From Chrysopilus asiliformis (Eukaryota > Arthropoda > Insecta > Diptera > Rhagionidae), in NCBI GenBank assembly GCA_964034945.1, contig OZ035960.1:72741445-72805444 (forward strand): a stretch of DNA of 64,000 nucleotides. Reading direction: 5' to 3'. The position numbers and the translations under genes are program-made. Under the pieces are notes generated by a model. That model was not told where the DNA came from and ran no database searches. It worked only from the letters and a program-made list of their open reading frames with translations. This document shows, piece after piece, positions 21,203 through 32,706 of this stretch (positions are counted from its first letter, which is position 1; each line of letters opens with the position of its first letter).

Positions 21203-21720
21203 TTTTTATATCCGTATGGTGAAACCAAAGGATATATTAAATTTGCCTTACCGCTTGTAACGCCAAGATCCCGTCATCATACACAAAAATGAATTACACC
21301 AGAGTGTTTAGAAAAAAATTGAATTTTGCATGTCCGTTCATCCGTCTGTCCGTCTGTCCGTCTGTCCGTCTGTCCGTCTGTCCGTCTGTCCGTCCGTCTG
21401 TCCGTCCGTCTGTCCGTCCGTCTGTCCGTCCGTCTGGTGGGGGGGGGGGGGGGTATCCCCAATACGAACGTAAAAGTTTTTTGCGAATATCTCAAAAACG
21501 GTGCATCTTATCAAAAAAGTCCAAGAACAAAAGTTATTTAGGATATGATTCTACATAAAACTCCCAAACATCAAAATCCGATTGGAATAAATTTAAAAAA
21601 AAACCCTGTTGAAAAGTTTGACTTCAAAGTGGAATTTTGATACAACTGTGCACCGTTCACTTAAATCACCTATGAGTTTTCAATAATTGCCAAATTGGCA
21701 ATTATAGCTTTTGTTATGTT
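21203..21720 (+). mobile_element. HINE-like copy 7
   Basis: A full-length copy with a long (GTCY)n tract (21,337-21,434) directly followed by a run of G. Part of the usual conserved middle is deleted between the microsatellite and ATCCCCAATACGAACG. Confidence 0.85.
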
Positions 21721-21889
21721 TTTATCTAGATGATTACTAGATAAATTGTACCTAGATAACCGCAACACTGGTAATACCTGGTGTATTTTAAGCACCGATC
21801 CTCGTATTCTAAGAACCGAAATTCTTTTTGATTTTTTTTTTGAATTTTTGTTGCAAAGGTCGGACTTTTTTTTTCTTCTCACCAACTAC

Positions 21890-22700
21890 GAGAATTAGAA
21901 CCACAAATAACTCGTAGTTTGGCCGCTAGATCTTCTACAAATCCGAGCTTTTCTCAAGAGCCATTGAGAAATCTTTCATAAATACCGAGGGACCCTGTCC
22001 AAGCTCCAGTTGAGTAGATCCCTACCAATAACGTTCCCGAATCAATGAATCCTCCTCAGAATCGATCAGCAACAATTCCTTCAACTTCACCGCAACCGAA
22101 TCGAATATTAGAGCATCTAATATTAATAGTAATTTAATGCAGGATGTTCGCAATGTTGCAGCATCTTCATCTAGATCCTCGTAAATAGAATTTTTCGAAG
22201 TTTGACAATTCCCGTTATAGGACTTTCCTGACTCTAACAAAACGAAATGTGTCGGAAATTCAAATATAGAGTCAAGATATTTGCCATAATTGCTTGCAGC
22301 TATCGATATGCCCAAACTTTCTCTGGAAATCTGGTGCTGTAACGATAACCATGTTTGGGTGAATTGCAAAAAAACCACCGACTATATTTTGTTTTGGTTG
22401 TGGCGCGAAAGGTATCTACAAAAACCAATATCAGTTGTGCTCTCCGAAAAACGGACAAAAAAGCGCAAGCAGCAACAACAGCTTCCGCTCCAAATAAGCA
22501 CTAACTCAACCCAAAACCATCAAATATCTTCAGAATTACTAGTATCTTCCCATAAACCAAAACTTCGACCCAACAAGCCTTATCACGTTCGTCTCCGTGA
22601 ATATGAGCTAGCGAAAGCTCCTATATTCAATACACCTTCCAATATCTCCGAAATTAATTCAAGTTTGTTACGAGAAAAATTTGTTTTGACGTGGAGCCCG
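21890..22700 (+). pseudogene. Gypsy-like gag remnant with zinc knuckles
   Basis: In shifting frames this region encodes WCCNDNHVWVNCKKTTDY and FCFGCGAKGIYKTN. They parallel the double zinc knuckle of the gypsy-type gag at 53.4 kb (WNCDQEGHRFRDC and CYRCGKVG). Gag zinc knuckles bind retroelement RNA. The frame is broken several times and no pol follows: 22,700-23,540 holds nothing recognised. Confidence 0.5.
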
Positions 22701-23540
22701 TAAAATTTTTCCGCAGGTCTTCTAATGGTCGGCACGCTCGCTGTTTGCTTGACTAAACTCAGGGTGTAACGGGGGGATTCTTACCTTAGAAAATTCCTGC
22801 TGAACAGATTATTCGTGCCTTGTAGGTACCGTGCCATCCGGCCAACCAATACTAACAGGGATAAAATTTCCTTATGACTTACATTTGTTTTGTTTACCGA
22901 TATCGGCTCCATCTCTCCATTCCTCCAACTCAATTATCTTTTCACTTAATCCTTCATTCACTTAATCCTTATTTATTCAACCTACTAACACTATTGTTTT
23001 TCAACACAAATTGCTTAGGCTTCTGGCAAATTCGTACAAATTAAATTGGAAATTCAGAATTATAATTGTAAGAAAGACTATAATTACGAGAGTGTGAATA
23101 TTATTTATGACGTTAAACTCTTAATATCGATTGATTATATCGCACTAAAATTATCTTAATCTAAATTAACAGGCAAAGTGACCAAAATAGAAATCAATTT
23201 AAGCCAATCTTAGACTTTAACGTTAACTGTGATTCAGTTGTGCATTACTAGAGGACAAAAAAAAATTTCTAACAACAAACGGGGTTTTGTAAACTAAAAG
23301 AATTTCGCAAGTAGTTCACCAATACTAATTCATCGAATTTGCTTAGTGTTCGGTTTGCAACATTAAATGTTGCCGCAACATTTAATATTCCGTGGATTGG
23401 GGCTACTTGTCGACTTACTGAATAGAATATCCTTATATAGGACTAGCTTGCATACCTGCCGTTGTCGGGTAAATGTTTTTTGCAAAAAAATTTTTGCGGC
23501 CAAAACTTTTGAAAAAAATCGTTATGCCTTTAAGACCTCC

Positions 23541-23800
23541 CGTCCCGAATTTTAAAATTCTAACACCAGATTCGTGATCAGCGGCTTCGAAACCCCCTTA
23601 TTATCTGTTTTTTTTTTCGAGGAAAAATGGAAAAAAGGATATTTGGGTTATCCTTACAGGAGCTTCCGTTGGCAATTTCATCACCAGCTTCATGATCAGC
23701 GTCTGTAAAAACCTAAAAAATTGAAAAAAGGATATTTGCGTTATTTTTATAGGACTATTCGAATTATGAAATTTCAACACCAGTATAGGGATTCTGAGGG
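23541..23800 (+). repeat. Helitron-type satellite fragment
   Basis: Two or three degraded 121-bp units (ATCCTTACAGGAGCTTCCGT, TTCGTGATCAGCGG). Confidence 0.65.
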
Positions 23801-23859
23801 AACTGTCGATAATTATCGACAAGCGAGTTATGTGCACATATTCAACTTTCTTTTAATTG

Positions 23860-24274
23860 TGTTGGTGGATACAGCACACTAATGCAGGTTTGACTTCCAA
23901 TGCGATTTCCTTCACTCGGGTAACACTAATGGTTTGACGTCTGGAAATCTATTCCACATTTCCAACGTTTTTATCGACATTTCCAAGGGATATCACTTGC
24001 TTTGTGAGGTGGTGAAAACAGTGCGTTTGCGTAGAAGTTTAGCGCATACAAAACACCAAGAGCAGGCGATATTAAAATTTGATTAGGCATGTCCGGAGTC
24101 AACATTTCAATGATTTCCACTGCTAGTGCCTGTGGAAGCCCATTTATTTCTATAAACCTCACAAACACATAAATTTAAAGTTTTTAAACATACATAATTT
24201 ACGCTTTTTTACCTTTCTTCGAGTATCGCAAAAGGATCTGACGCGTCCCGTAGATTTCGCCTCATTATTCGCAT
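23860..24274 (-). pseudogene. PIF/Harbinger transposase fragment with a 55-nt intron
   Basis: The minus strand starts at ATG 24,274-24,272 and reads RRNLRDASDPFAILEER. A GT donor (24,212-24,211) and an AG acceptor (24,159-24,158) delimit a 55-nt intron. Removing it keeps the frame into FIEINGLPQALAVEIIEMLT and LYALNFYANALF (to about 23,985). This matches the N-terminal part of insect Harbinger (HARBI1-like) transposases: DASDPF near the start, then a helical region ending in the L.FYA motif. A TISVTRVKEIALEVKPAL piece in another frame (about 23,880-23,940) fits the next segment. The DDE catalytic part is missing. Confidence 0.65.
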
Positions 24275-24719
24275 TTGATTCCTCCTAAGGTTTTATTATT
24301 ACCTTACTACTGCGGAATTCATTGTCTTTGGTAAATTATTAAAAACACTATCTAAAGTTTTTCGCGGTACTTTTCGTTGTCCACTTCTCTCACATTTGCG
24401 GCTGTCAAATCGAGAATTTTTGGGTTACTTATTACACTTGCAACTTATAAATTCAATTCAATTATTTATTGATGCTATAGTATTAAGTATAAATTCAGTA
24501 CAAACTTAATAAGAATGATAAAGTGGTAAAATTCAGTCGAGAAATTCTATATGACAAATTTAATATAATGAGAATGTATCATTAGCATTGCAACTTATAA
24601 AATTCACATCGGGTAGGTAAAAAATTCTTCATCGCTGCGGATCTTCAAGAAAATTTCCTAACTTTAAAAAAATTCCCTCTTTTCGATATTCCACTGGCGA
24701 TAAGTTTCGATTATGCTTA
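24275..24719. other. No gene recognised
   Basis: AT-rich DNA. GCAACTTATAAATTCA-type sequence appears twice (about 24,440 and 24,590), bracketing ~150 bp that may be a small insertion. Confidence 0.4.
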
Positions 24720-25118
24720 GAATCGGTGTACAGATTCGTGATCAGCGATCCCGAAAACCACTAATGGGAAAAGGATATTTGCGTTATCCTTACAGGACCT
24801 TCCGTTTTTAGTTTTGAAAATCTAACACCGGATTCGTGATCAGCGACCCCGAAAACCCCCGAGTGGAACTTTTCAGCCTCCTATTGAGCAGGATTAATGG
24901 CGAAAATCACGGTTTCAAAACACCCAAACCCCCTTTACCCCCCGTTCGCCACCTAAGGGGTAAATTTTCGGAAAACCCCACCTTAGTGAGCGCCTTCGCG
25001 ATGGTTGGGACATATTGTGAAAGTTTCAAGTCTCTAGCTTCAGGGGTTTGGGCTTGCGTTGATGAGTCAGTCACTCAGTCACTCAGTTACTCAGTCACTC
25101 AGTCAGGTTAAACGCTTT
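24720..25118 (-). repeat. Helitron-like 5' segment, inverted
   Basis: The reverse complement of the leader and first satellite units at 13,001-13,440, including an ACTCAGTC short array (25,063-25,105). It ends at GTCAGGTTAAACG, next to the inserted MITE. Confidence 0.7.
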
Positions 25119-25124
25119 TATATA

Positions 25125-25276
25125 CACCAAAACCTCGATTTGAGTCGTTCCGATTTGCATCGTTCCGAAGTTTCGTCGCTCAAAAATGTTCGTGGTTTCA
25201 AAGTTGCGTCGGTTATATTTCGATATGCGTCGTCTTCCTCAGGTCCCAATTAACGACGCAAATCGAGGTTTTGGTG
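25125..25276. mobile_element. 152-bp MITE with 25-bp TIRs, TATA flanks
   Basis: CACCAAAACCTCGATTTG at the left and its inverse at the right (to 25,276), with TATA immediately outside on both sides (25,121-25,124 and 25,277-25,280). The intact Helitron leader at 13,001 has a single TATATATA at this position, so it is a datable insertion. The superfamily is not assigned. Confidence 0.8.
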
Positions 25277-25494
25277 TATATAGATTATTGATAAATTGTA
25301 ATTTATAGTGAATACCTTTGTTTCCTTCGTCCAGCGCCGCTGTGCACATCTGGTAGCTAGAAGAATCTCAGGATCATTTCTCTTTTCCGCGAACTGATGG
25401 ATTAAATTATGAAATCGTAAGGATATTCTTTGCACGTGATTTTTGTTAAACTGAACTCAAACCTTCCCTATAACTCTATCACTAAACTAAAAAG

Positions 25495-25612
25495 CAGGTG
25501 TCTGTCTCGTAGAGACGACCAGAAGACGTGGATCTGCCTACAACGATCGCCAATAGATATTTAAGTAAGAAATTTTAGTGAAAAGGAAATTAAGGAAACA
25601 AATTTTTATTTA
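25495..25612 (+). repeat. Dispersed repeat Y
   Basis: A near-identical copy of 8,140-8,245, followed directly by HINE-like copy 8. Confidence 0.8.
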
Positions 25613-25867
25613 AAACATAACAAAAGCTATAATTGCCAATCTGGCAATTATTGAAAATCCGTATGGTGATTTAAGTGAACGGCGAACAGTTGTATCAAAA
25701 TTCCAGTTTGAAATCAAACTTTCTAATTAGATTTTTTTAGAATTTTTTCCAATCGGATCTTGATGTATGGGAGTTTTATGTAGAATCATATCCTAAATAA
25801 CTTTTGTTAGCACTTTTTTGATAAGATGCACCGTTTTTGAGATATTCGGTTTCACCATACGGGTATA
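25613..25867 (-). mobile_element. HINE-like copy 8, internal deletion
   Basis: Both ends are present (AACATAACAAAAGC and ACCATACGGGTATAA) but the microsatellite and everything 5' of the GAATATCTCAAAAACGG block are deleted, leaving 255 bp. Confidence 0.85.
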
Positions 25868-25869
25868 AT

Positions 25870-26459
25870 AATTTTATTTATAATTGGTTTATGATAAGAG
25901 AAGTATGAAATAAATATCATACATACAGTGTTTAAAACGCTCCCATGTCTAGTCTTTCGTTCAAATTAGTTATATGACGAAAGTTTTACATAAATTTACT
26001 ACTATTTCATCGATTCTACTACTATTTTTCGGCCGATTTACTACGATTTCGAAAATCAAAAGTCACAACCCTGAACAGAACTTTAATGCTGGGAGCGAAA
26101 TATCGCTCTCTTACTAATGAAATATATACTTATTTATGTGTGTGCATCATAACCAGCAGCCATCGCTCGAGGCTTTCATTCATTTTTATGCGAGGCCCAC
26201 AAACCGCCTTGAACAAGAAGTGAAAACTTAAATAGAAATCATTTTCGTTCCCTAGAACGAGAGTCGGAAACCACAGCAAACGCTTTTGCCGTTAAAAGCG
26301 AAACTTTTAAGAGCGAAAAGAACGAAATAACATGACATTCAATACATGAGATTCAATACACACAAAGGAGGAGCATAAAAAGAGTATAAATGTGAAATCT
26401 GTACTACAAGCAGCAAACACAGCATAGCAGCGGCAGTAAAAATTTTGATTTTGATCTTT
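25870..26459. repeat. Dispersed repeat X with a hAT-like scrap
   Basis: Repeat X is partly inverted (25,870-26,160) and partly direct (26,330-26,459). It contains an end-like GTCACAACCCTG at 26,064-26,075 that resembles a hAT terminus, with no matching partner seen. The direct part continues only at 29,918 and then 31,501, on the far side of two insertions. Confidence 0.6.
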
Positions 26460-26682
26460 AAAAAACTTTTTAAAAAAAGTAAAAAAAACCGACTTAAAAA
26501 TGCACTAAAAAGGAAAAAATAATTTTTTTGGAAGTTGGTGCCAAAATAGAAACAAACAATTTGCTCTCTTGTAATAAATAAAATTATTATTTATTGAATT
26601 GTACCAAAAGTTTTTGTTTTCTAATAAGTCACAGAGATGAGGTTCAAACCATTATTTTTTTACAGCCTACTTACATAATATA

Positions 26683-27275
26683 AACATAACAAAAGCTATA
26701 ATTGCCAATCTGGCAATTATTGAAAACCCGTATGGTGATTTAAGTGAACAGTTGTATCAAAATTCCAGTTTGAAGTCAAAGTTTCCAATGAGATTTTTTA
26801 AAATTTATTCCAATCGGATTTTGATGTATGGGAGTTTTATGTAGAATGATATCCTAAATAACTTTTGTTTTTGCACATTTTTGATAAGATGTACCGTTTT
26901 TGAGGTATTCGCAAAAAACCTTTCCGTTCGTATGGGGGGTACCCCCCCCCCCCCCCCCCCACCCCCCTAATGGACCGTTTTTGCTCATTAACGAACTTAG
27001 CCTCACATTTTACGAAAAACGGATCTGCGCAAAATTTCAAGGCTCTAGCTCAATCCGTGCGTCCGCAATCGTTTTCACAGACAGACAGACGGACGGACAG
27101 ACGGACGGACGGACGGACGGACAGACGGACGGACGGACATGCGGAAATCAAAATCTTTTGTCATTCCTAACACACTGGTGTAATTCATTTTTGTGTGTGA
27201 TGACGGGATCTTGGCGTTACAAACGGTAAGGCAAAGTTAGTATACTCTTTGGTATTCCATACCATACGGGTATAA
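26683..27275 (-). mobile_element. HINE-like copy 9
   Basis: Full length in minus orientation, with a (GACR)n tract at 27,078-27,140 and an unusual run of about 20 C at 26,941-26,960 within the GGTACCCCCC motif. Confidence 0.85.
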
Positions 27276-27491
27276 AAATTTCAGCGGTATTGTTCATTAA
27301 CAAATATTCTTTTGTTTTTGGGTAAGCTCCGTTAAAATTAAAAAAATATTCTTTTGTCAGATGTCGTCACGAAAGATAAAATATTTTCATTTGGATAGCA
27401 GTAATAGAATTGGTGATAGCTGTAAAAGTTTTGATCTGAAATAATTGCAATTAAAACAAAATAGAATTTCGCAAGCTAATTGACAAAAGAC

Positions 27492-27756
27492 ATATCTGTA
27501 CCCCAGAGGTAAACTGTCGTAACTGACATTTTGCAAATTTTACAGGAGAGCCATTTTTAGTTCGGAATTGCAAACTTTTTATTGTGTATGATTTTTGGTA
27601 ATTATTTGAAACTTTTGTAGTTTATTTTATTTTAGGACATTGTTTAAACAAAATATTAGTTGATATAATATATACGTCCCCACAATGTAATTAAAACAAT
27701 AACCCCAAAATCGCGGTTTTGGCAGTTATGACAGTTTACCTCTGGGGTACAGATAT
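27492..27756. mobile_element. 265-bp MITE with ~37-bp TIRs
   Basis: ATATCTGTACCCCAGAGGTA at the left and TACCTCTGGGGTACAGATAT at the right are exact inverse copies, extended to ~37 bp with two mismatches. There is no coding capacity. A 22-bp tandem duplication (GGTTTAGTTTTCATTTCAGT) follows at 27,759-27,801. Confidence 0.8.
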
Positions 27757-28439
27757 ATTGGTTTAGTTTTCATTTCAGTCGGTTTAGTTTTCATTTCAGT
27801 CAAGGTGGTACTTATTTAAAAAAACATTATTTTAAAGAACCGTTAAGTAGTGAAAGGAAAAATTTTAAGTTTTAAAGCTTTCCGAATTTGAAATAACCAC
27901 ATACAACAATTTAGATAAATAGGTGCTCGTAGAGGTGAGTGAAAATTGTATTAAAATACATATTGAATGGGTTTTATATTCCCCAAATTTTGAATATCGA
28001 TTCTTGTCACTATAAAAAAATTATTTTTATCACATCGAATATTTGCAATGCATTAAACGAAACGCGGGATGTAAAAATTATAGTCATTGTGATATTTTAA
28101 CCGCGATTGTACATAAAAGTACTCGACAACTGTAAAAAGCTTTTGATTGTCTTAAAAATTCTTGTTACAATAAAATTATTTGTAACACTCAAGAAATATG
28201 AATAGAAGTCCTCTTTAAGTTTCTATTTTGGCCCCAACTTCCAAAAAAATTATTTTTTCCTTTTTAGTGCACTTTTAGATTGTACAATAAAAGAGAGCAA
28301 ATTGTTTGTTTCTATTTTGGCACCAACTTCCAAAAAAAAAATTATTTTTTCCTTTTTAGTGCATTTTTAAGTCGGTTTTTTTTACTTTTTTTTTAAAAAG
28401 TTTTTTATTTTATAATTTTTAGTGACTTTTGGTATTATA

Positions 28440-28890
28440 CATATTATATAGATATATTTAATGTTAGGAAATGGGTAGAGCTGCGCCCCACGTGCGAAAA
28501 CGGCGTTACGAATCGATAGCCTTCAACCCCCTTAGTGACACTGGAAAGTTTCATTAAGATCGGACCAGCCAATTCGAAGATACCAGGCGAGGGGTATCGA
28601 GGGGAGGGAAAAGTCAGGTTTTGTAGTGGAAAATCAAACCCCTTAGCCTTCTTAGTAATACTGTAAAGCTTCATTAAGATCGGACCACCGAATTCGAAGA
28701 TACCAGGCGAGGAGTGTCGAAGGGGAATTTTCTCAGAGGGGATACCTATCTAGATCGTATTTTTGTCCCCGAAAATCCCTAACACCCAAGTTTCATGAAA
28801 ATCGTTAGGCCTGTTTTCGAGATCCATTGTGCAGACAGACAGACTGACAGACAGAAGGACGACAGTCCTAGTATTATATTATAGGATATA
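28440..28890 (+). repeat. Helitron-like fragment flanked by a direct repeat
   Basis: TTTAATGTTAGGAAATGGGT occurs at both ends (about 28,457 and 28,893). Between them are two tandem ~140-bp units (TTCATTAAGATCGGACCA) and a short GACAGACAGACTGACAGACA run, then CCTAGTATTATATTATAG, which resembles a CTAG|T Helitron end. Class is tentative. Confidence 0.45.
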
Positions 28891-29149
28891 CCTATTTAAT
28901 GTTAGGAAATGGGTAGAGCAAAACTTTAATCGTTCCAAACAGCGAATTTTTAGGGATGGCAACAGTAAGTTGTAAACTAAATTTTAGAGGTCGACAGCAA
29001 ACATTTTGGGGGTCGTCACCAACATTTTTTAGATCGACAGAAACCTTTCGTTAACCTTACAGACTTCTAAACATTAGAATTGGATTAGGCGACCCTAAAA
29101 ACCCCCATATGTGTTTGTTTTTTATCTGGAAAATTTGAGGGTTGAAGGA

Positions 29150-29720
29150 TTCGCTGCCCCCCAAAATATACGCATATAAATTTTCAGACCGATCGGACCA
29201 TCCGATTGGGAGTTGATAGGGGAGAGGTTAAGAAGCGAAAGGGGTAGGGGAAAATAGATAAGGGAAAAACACTAGCCGTCCCCCAAAAAGGTACGCATAC
29301 AAATTTTCAGACCGATCGGACCATCCGATTGGGAGTTGATAGGGGAGGGGTTAAGAAGCGAAAGGGGTAGGGGAAAATAGATAAAGGGAAAACACCAGCC
29401 GTCCCCCAAAATGTACGCATACAAATTTTCAGATCGATCGGACCATCCGATTGGGAGTTGATAGGGGAGGGGTTAAGAAGCGAAAGGGGTAGGGGAAAAT
29501 AGATAAGGGGAAAACACTAGCCGTCCCCCAAAAAGGTACGCATACAAATTTTCAGACCGATCGGACCCTCCGATTGGGAGTTGACAGGGAAGGGGTTAAG
29601 AAGCGAAAGGGGTAGGGGAAAATAGATAAGGGGAAAACACTAGCCGTCCCCCAAAATGTACGCATACAAATTTTCAGATCGATCGGACCATCCGATTGGG
29701 AGTTGACAGGGGAGGGGAAG
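29150..29720 (+). repeat. 122/123-bp tandem satellite, five units
   Basis: The TACGCATA anchor falls at 29,169, 29,292, 29,414, 29,537 and 29,659, giving spacings of 123, 122, 123 and 122. Units 2 and 4 share AAAAAGGTACGC and CAGACCGATCGG; units 3 and 5 share AAAATGTACGC and CAGATCGATCGG. This is a two-unit higher-order repeat of ~245 bp. It is followed by a tail-like (AAAT)n at 29,847-29,868. Confidence 0.85.
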
Positions 29721-29953
29721 GTCGGGAAACGTCGGAGAGAGGGGAAATTAAAATGGGACCAACTAGGGAGTGAACTCTGTCATCCACCAACGTTTCAACA
29801 AAATCCATGCAACGGCACCCAAGTACTGCGTGAACATACAGATATAAAATAAATAAATAAATAAAGTTGGACCAAAACGAATTGATGACCTCCTCCTTTT
29901 TTTTGGAAGTCGGTTAAAAAAATAATTGAACATAGTTTAACATAACAAAATAC

Positions 29954-31492
29954 CAGGGGCGTGGCGTCATTGGATGCAAGGGATGCATTGCATCCCTTAC
30001 AAATCTCATAAAAATATTGGTAACCGAGTTTTTAAGCTGAAACTTTTTTTTTTCAAAATTCGATCATAATTAAGTTTGAGTTTATTGTTAGAGTTACTGT
30101 TTTGTGCCCTTTGTAGCTTCAATACAACTTAGAGTTACTGTTTTGTGCCGTTTGTAGCTTCAGTACGGCACAAAATACATTTTATCATACAGTCGTGATA
30201 TATTCAACCGCGAATGCCTTTAAAAAAAGAGAGAATTTCTTAACTTGCCTTTGAAACTGTGTGGAAGCAGAAATTATTGTTGCATCTATGAGTTGTGTAC
30301 GAAGAGAGATAAAACTAAATTTTAAGAGATGAAAACCTATGTTAACGACTGCAGAAAAGAGAGAATGTGGATGCAAAATAAAAATTGCTTCCACCTTAGC
30401 AGAAGTCAAATAATTTGCGCTTTTATTTAAATAACTAAAAAACTAAGACCCGTATTTAAAAAGTTTTTTTGGAGGACATTTAGATGATTTTGTTTTGAGT
30501 AATTCTATATCTAATATTCATACCTTTTTCAAGAAAAAATACGCGGTTTTCGCGTTTAAAAAAACCATTCCAAAAATAAAAATTTCTTTCGGGCGAGCAT
30601 TTCTCTTTTGCCTCGTAATGTCATATGCAACAGGAATAGGTGAAATAAGCAATTCAAATCGTTGCTTCCGAGTGAAAATAAGTAAAAAAAAAATGCAATA
30701 AGGCAAATTGGTAGTACCGTTTCTGCATGCGTAGTTGTTTATTTATTAGTTAAATTGTTTATTTATTAGCGTGTCTTTTTTTGTGTGATTTTTGTGATTC
30801 CAATAGTTTGGTAAAAATGTCAGATTGTTGTGTAATCGATCGCTTATTAAAACAATCATTTAGTTCGCGCTCTTTTTCTGAAAAACAAAATATTCTTGAT
30901 CGCGGGAGACCAAAACCAAAGTTAGATATAACAACAGTAAATAAAAGTTGTACGAGACGATTTTCGGTCAAAGTTTACTAAGATTTTAATTGGCTTTGCG
31001 GTTGTGCAAATAAGCAAAAGTTATTTTGTTGGCCTTGTTTACTTTTTTCGAAGGATTACAACGTTTGGCAATCTGTAAGTTACAGCGATTTAAATAATTT
31101 ACATAAAGCTGTTTAATTAGCAATTCTGAGTTAAGAACGATCTTGGTGTATCCGGGTTTATGCGGACAATCGTAAATATTTTATTTTATAACTGTATTTT
31201 TTATACAAAAAGATCATCAATTTACGTTTTCTCTCGATTCGGATATATAAGTGTCTCGAATTAAAAACAAACACATTATAATTTCGTAGTCTGGGGATCA
31301 AAGATCGGATGCATTTTTCATAATCATTTTCATAATCATAAAGTACAAGTTATTTTAGTGTTTTGAACTTTTTATTATTTTATTGTCATTCATTTAAGTA
31401 GCTAACGAGAGATGTATTTTTGCACAACAGCAATTAAATTCCAAAAAATTAAAATTTGCATCCCTAGCTTTAAAACTCACGCCACGCCCCTG
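29954..31492 (+). mobile_element. 1,539-bp hAT element, internally deleted
   Basis: The 14-bp ends CAGGGGCGTGGCGT / ACGCCACGCCCCTG are flanked by CAAAATAC on both sides (29,946-29,953 and 31,493-31,500). Repeat X at 16,874-16,881 has CAAAATAC once, which is the empty site. The 8-bp duplication and CAGGGG start identify hAT. It keeps only the N-terminal zinc-finger part of its transposase (30,817-31,116). Confidence 0.9.
30817..31116 (+). pseudogene. hAT transposase N-terminus with TTF-type zinc finger
   Basis: From ATG 30,817 the frame reads MSDCCVIDRLLKQSFSSRSF and then RGRPKPKL. After an in-frame TAA at 30,979-30,981 it continues DFNWLCGCANKQKLFCWPCL and YSDLNNLHKA. The W..GC...KLFC.PCLLF pattern is the TTF-type zinc finger found at the start of ZMYM-related hAT transposases, where it binds DNA. 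The catalytic and dimerisation parts are absent because the element is internally deleted. A single nonsense codon separates the two halves. Confidence 0.7.
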
Positions 31493-31500
31493 CAAAATAC

Positions 31501-32539
31501 CCTAAACAATGCTTTAATGTAGGCCTCATCTTATAACACAGTTTCTGTTCGGATGTCACCACAAACTATCGAGTATCATCGATTGCAAATTTGTTATCAT
31601 GGCAGCAAGCCAATTTTCTAATTTGTACCCCCATAACCAAAATCCAAGACGTATCCACGTCAAAAATATAAAAATTTAAAACTATCCACAGAATTCCCTG
31701 GACAGCCAAAATTGTTAGTAACAACTGGTCTCAATGATGTGCGGATTATGTTGTCTTATTCGCATCCTAGCGTCTTACTCTCCTCCGGAATAGCTCTTTT
31801 AGGTCTTACTTCCGTCAGACTTGAATTGAAGATTTTTAGATTAATTGGTCTAGGCTGGTGCGGCTCTTTTCAGAAATTCCGACACCTTGTGGTTACTACT
31901 ATCTTCTCCTAGGTTATGCACGTGGTCGCCGTGGCTCGGACAGACACTAAGATTTTATAGATTTAGATAACTTTATCCTTTTGGTAATTCACGAGCACTT
32001 ACGAATTTAACATTCTGGCACTGCGTGATAAAAAATTTGTATCGCTCTTTACTGCAGCATGGTAGCTTTGCTTCAAAACCTCGTTCCCAGCCTTCTTTGT
32101 GTGCAGTAAAGTTTAAGAATCAACGTTCAACGACATTACATTTTGGTGGTATGAAAGCTGATTTTACCATATTTGAATTATTTACCGCTCAATTCGCTTA
32201 ATTTTTTTGTTTTTTATTATACGGTGATTTCACGTCCTTGAAAACTAACACATTTTGTGCTTTTCGTTTTTACTCAAATTGAGTTCCATCTTGTCCGAAG
32301 TTTCATACCAGAAAGAGGGAGTAAAGATTTTCTCTACAGGCCGTGTGCCGCACTAAGATCAAAAATTGTGCTAGCCTGAGGGTAATTTTGGCCTATTCTA
32401 TCAAATTTGGCCTATTCAAGGGCGGGGTCATTCAAATTTCTAATGATACTTTCTTAAATGATACTTTCTTAATTCTACTCTGTTCGTCGGACGTATCGGA
32501 CGTATCGTCGCTGCGCTCTGTCAATTACTAAAATAAACA
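31501..32539. other. Repeat X end, then unassigned DNA before LINE-B
   Basis: 31,501-31,680 is repeat X. 31,681-32,539 contains no convincing frame. Short tandem duplications occur at 32,436-32,470 (AATGATACTTTCTTA twice) and 32,485-32,505 (GGACGTATC twice), perhaps in the LINE-B 5' region. Confidence 0.45.
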
Positions 32540-32706
32540 AGTTTGAGTCTTATTTTAATTTTATTTTGTTGTAAAATTATTTATTTGGGTAGTCATTTTT
32601 TATAATAATTCATATTTGTAAAAGTTTTATTTGGAAAAGTGTTTAGACTTTTCGTGTAATCGTCTTAATTATCAATATTAAAAAGCCTCTCGCTATAAAC
32701 TTGAGT

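Larger units (their letters stand above)
26460..29917. mobile_element. 3.4-kb insertion in repeat X, with long inverted arms
   Basis: Repeat X reads GATCTTTAAAAA up to 26,464 and resumes as AATAATTGAACATAG at about 29,919, so the span between is inserted. Sequences with AACCGACTT or AAGTCGGTT occur at both ends. A ~120-bp inverted arm pair lies at 26,465-26,580 and 28,290-28,412 (TGCACTAAAAAGGAAAAAAT, TTGGAAGTTGGTGCCAAAAT). It encloses HINE copy 9 and a MITE. No protein is recognised, and it may be composite. Confidence 0.5.

Noticed and set aside
21289..21558. Open frames of PSVRLSV / RRTDRRTD type here and at 45.5, 46.3 and 46.9 kb
   Set aside because: Translations of the (GTCY)n tract in HINE-like copies; not proteins.
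22022..22378. 118-codon minus-strand frame
   Set aside because: Shadow of the gag-like plus-strand remnant with zinc-knuckle motifs.
28440..28890. Complete Helitron with CTAG end
   Set aside because: CCTAG|TATT is suggestive, but no TC 5' end or terminal hairpin could be located, so only a tentative repeat was listed.
29150..29720. Regular repeat with constant spacing, considered as a CRISPR-like array
   Set aside because: Units are near-identical throughout with no variable spacers, and the context is eukaryotic transposon DNA.
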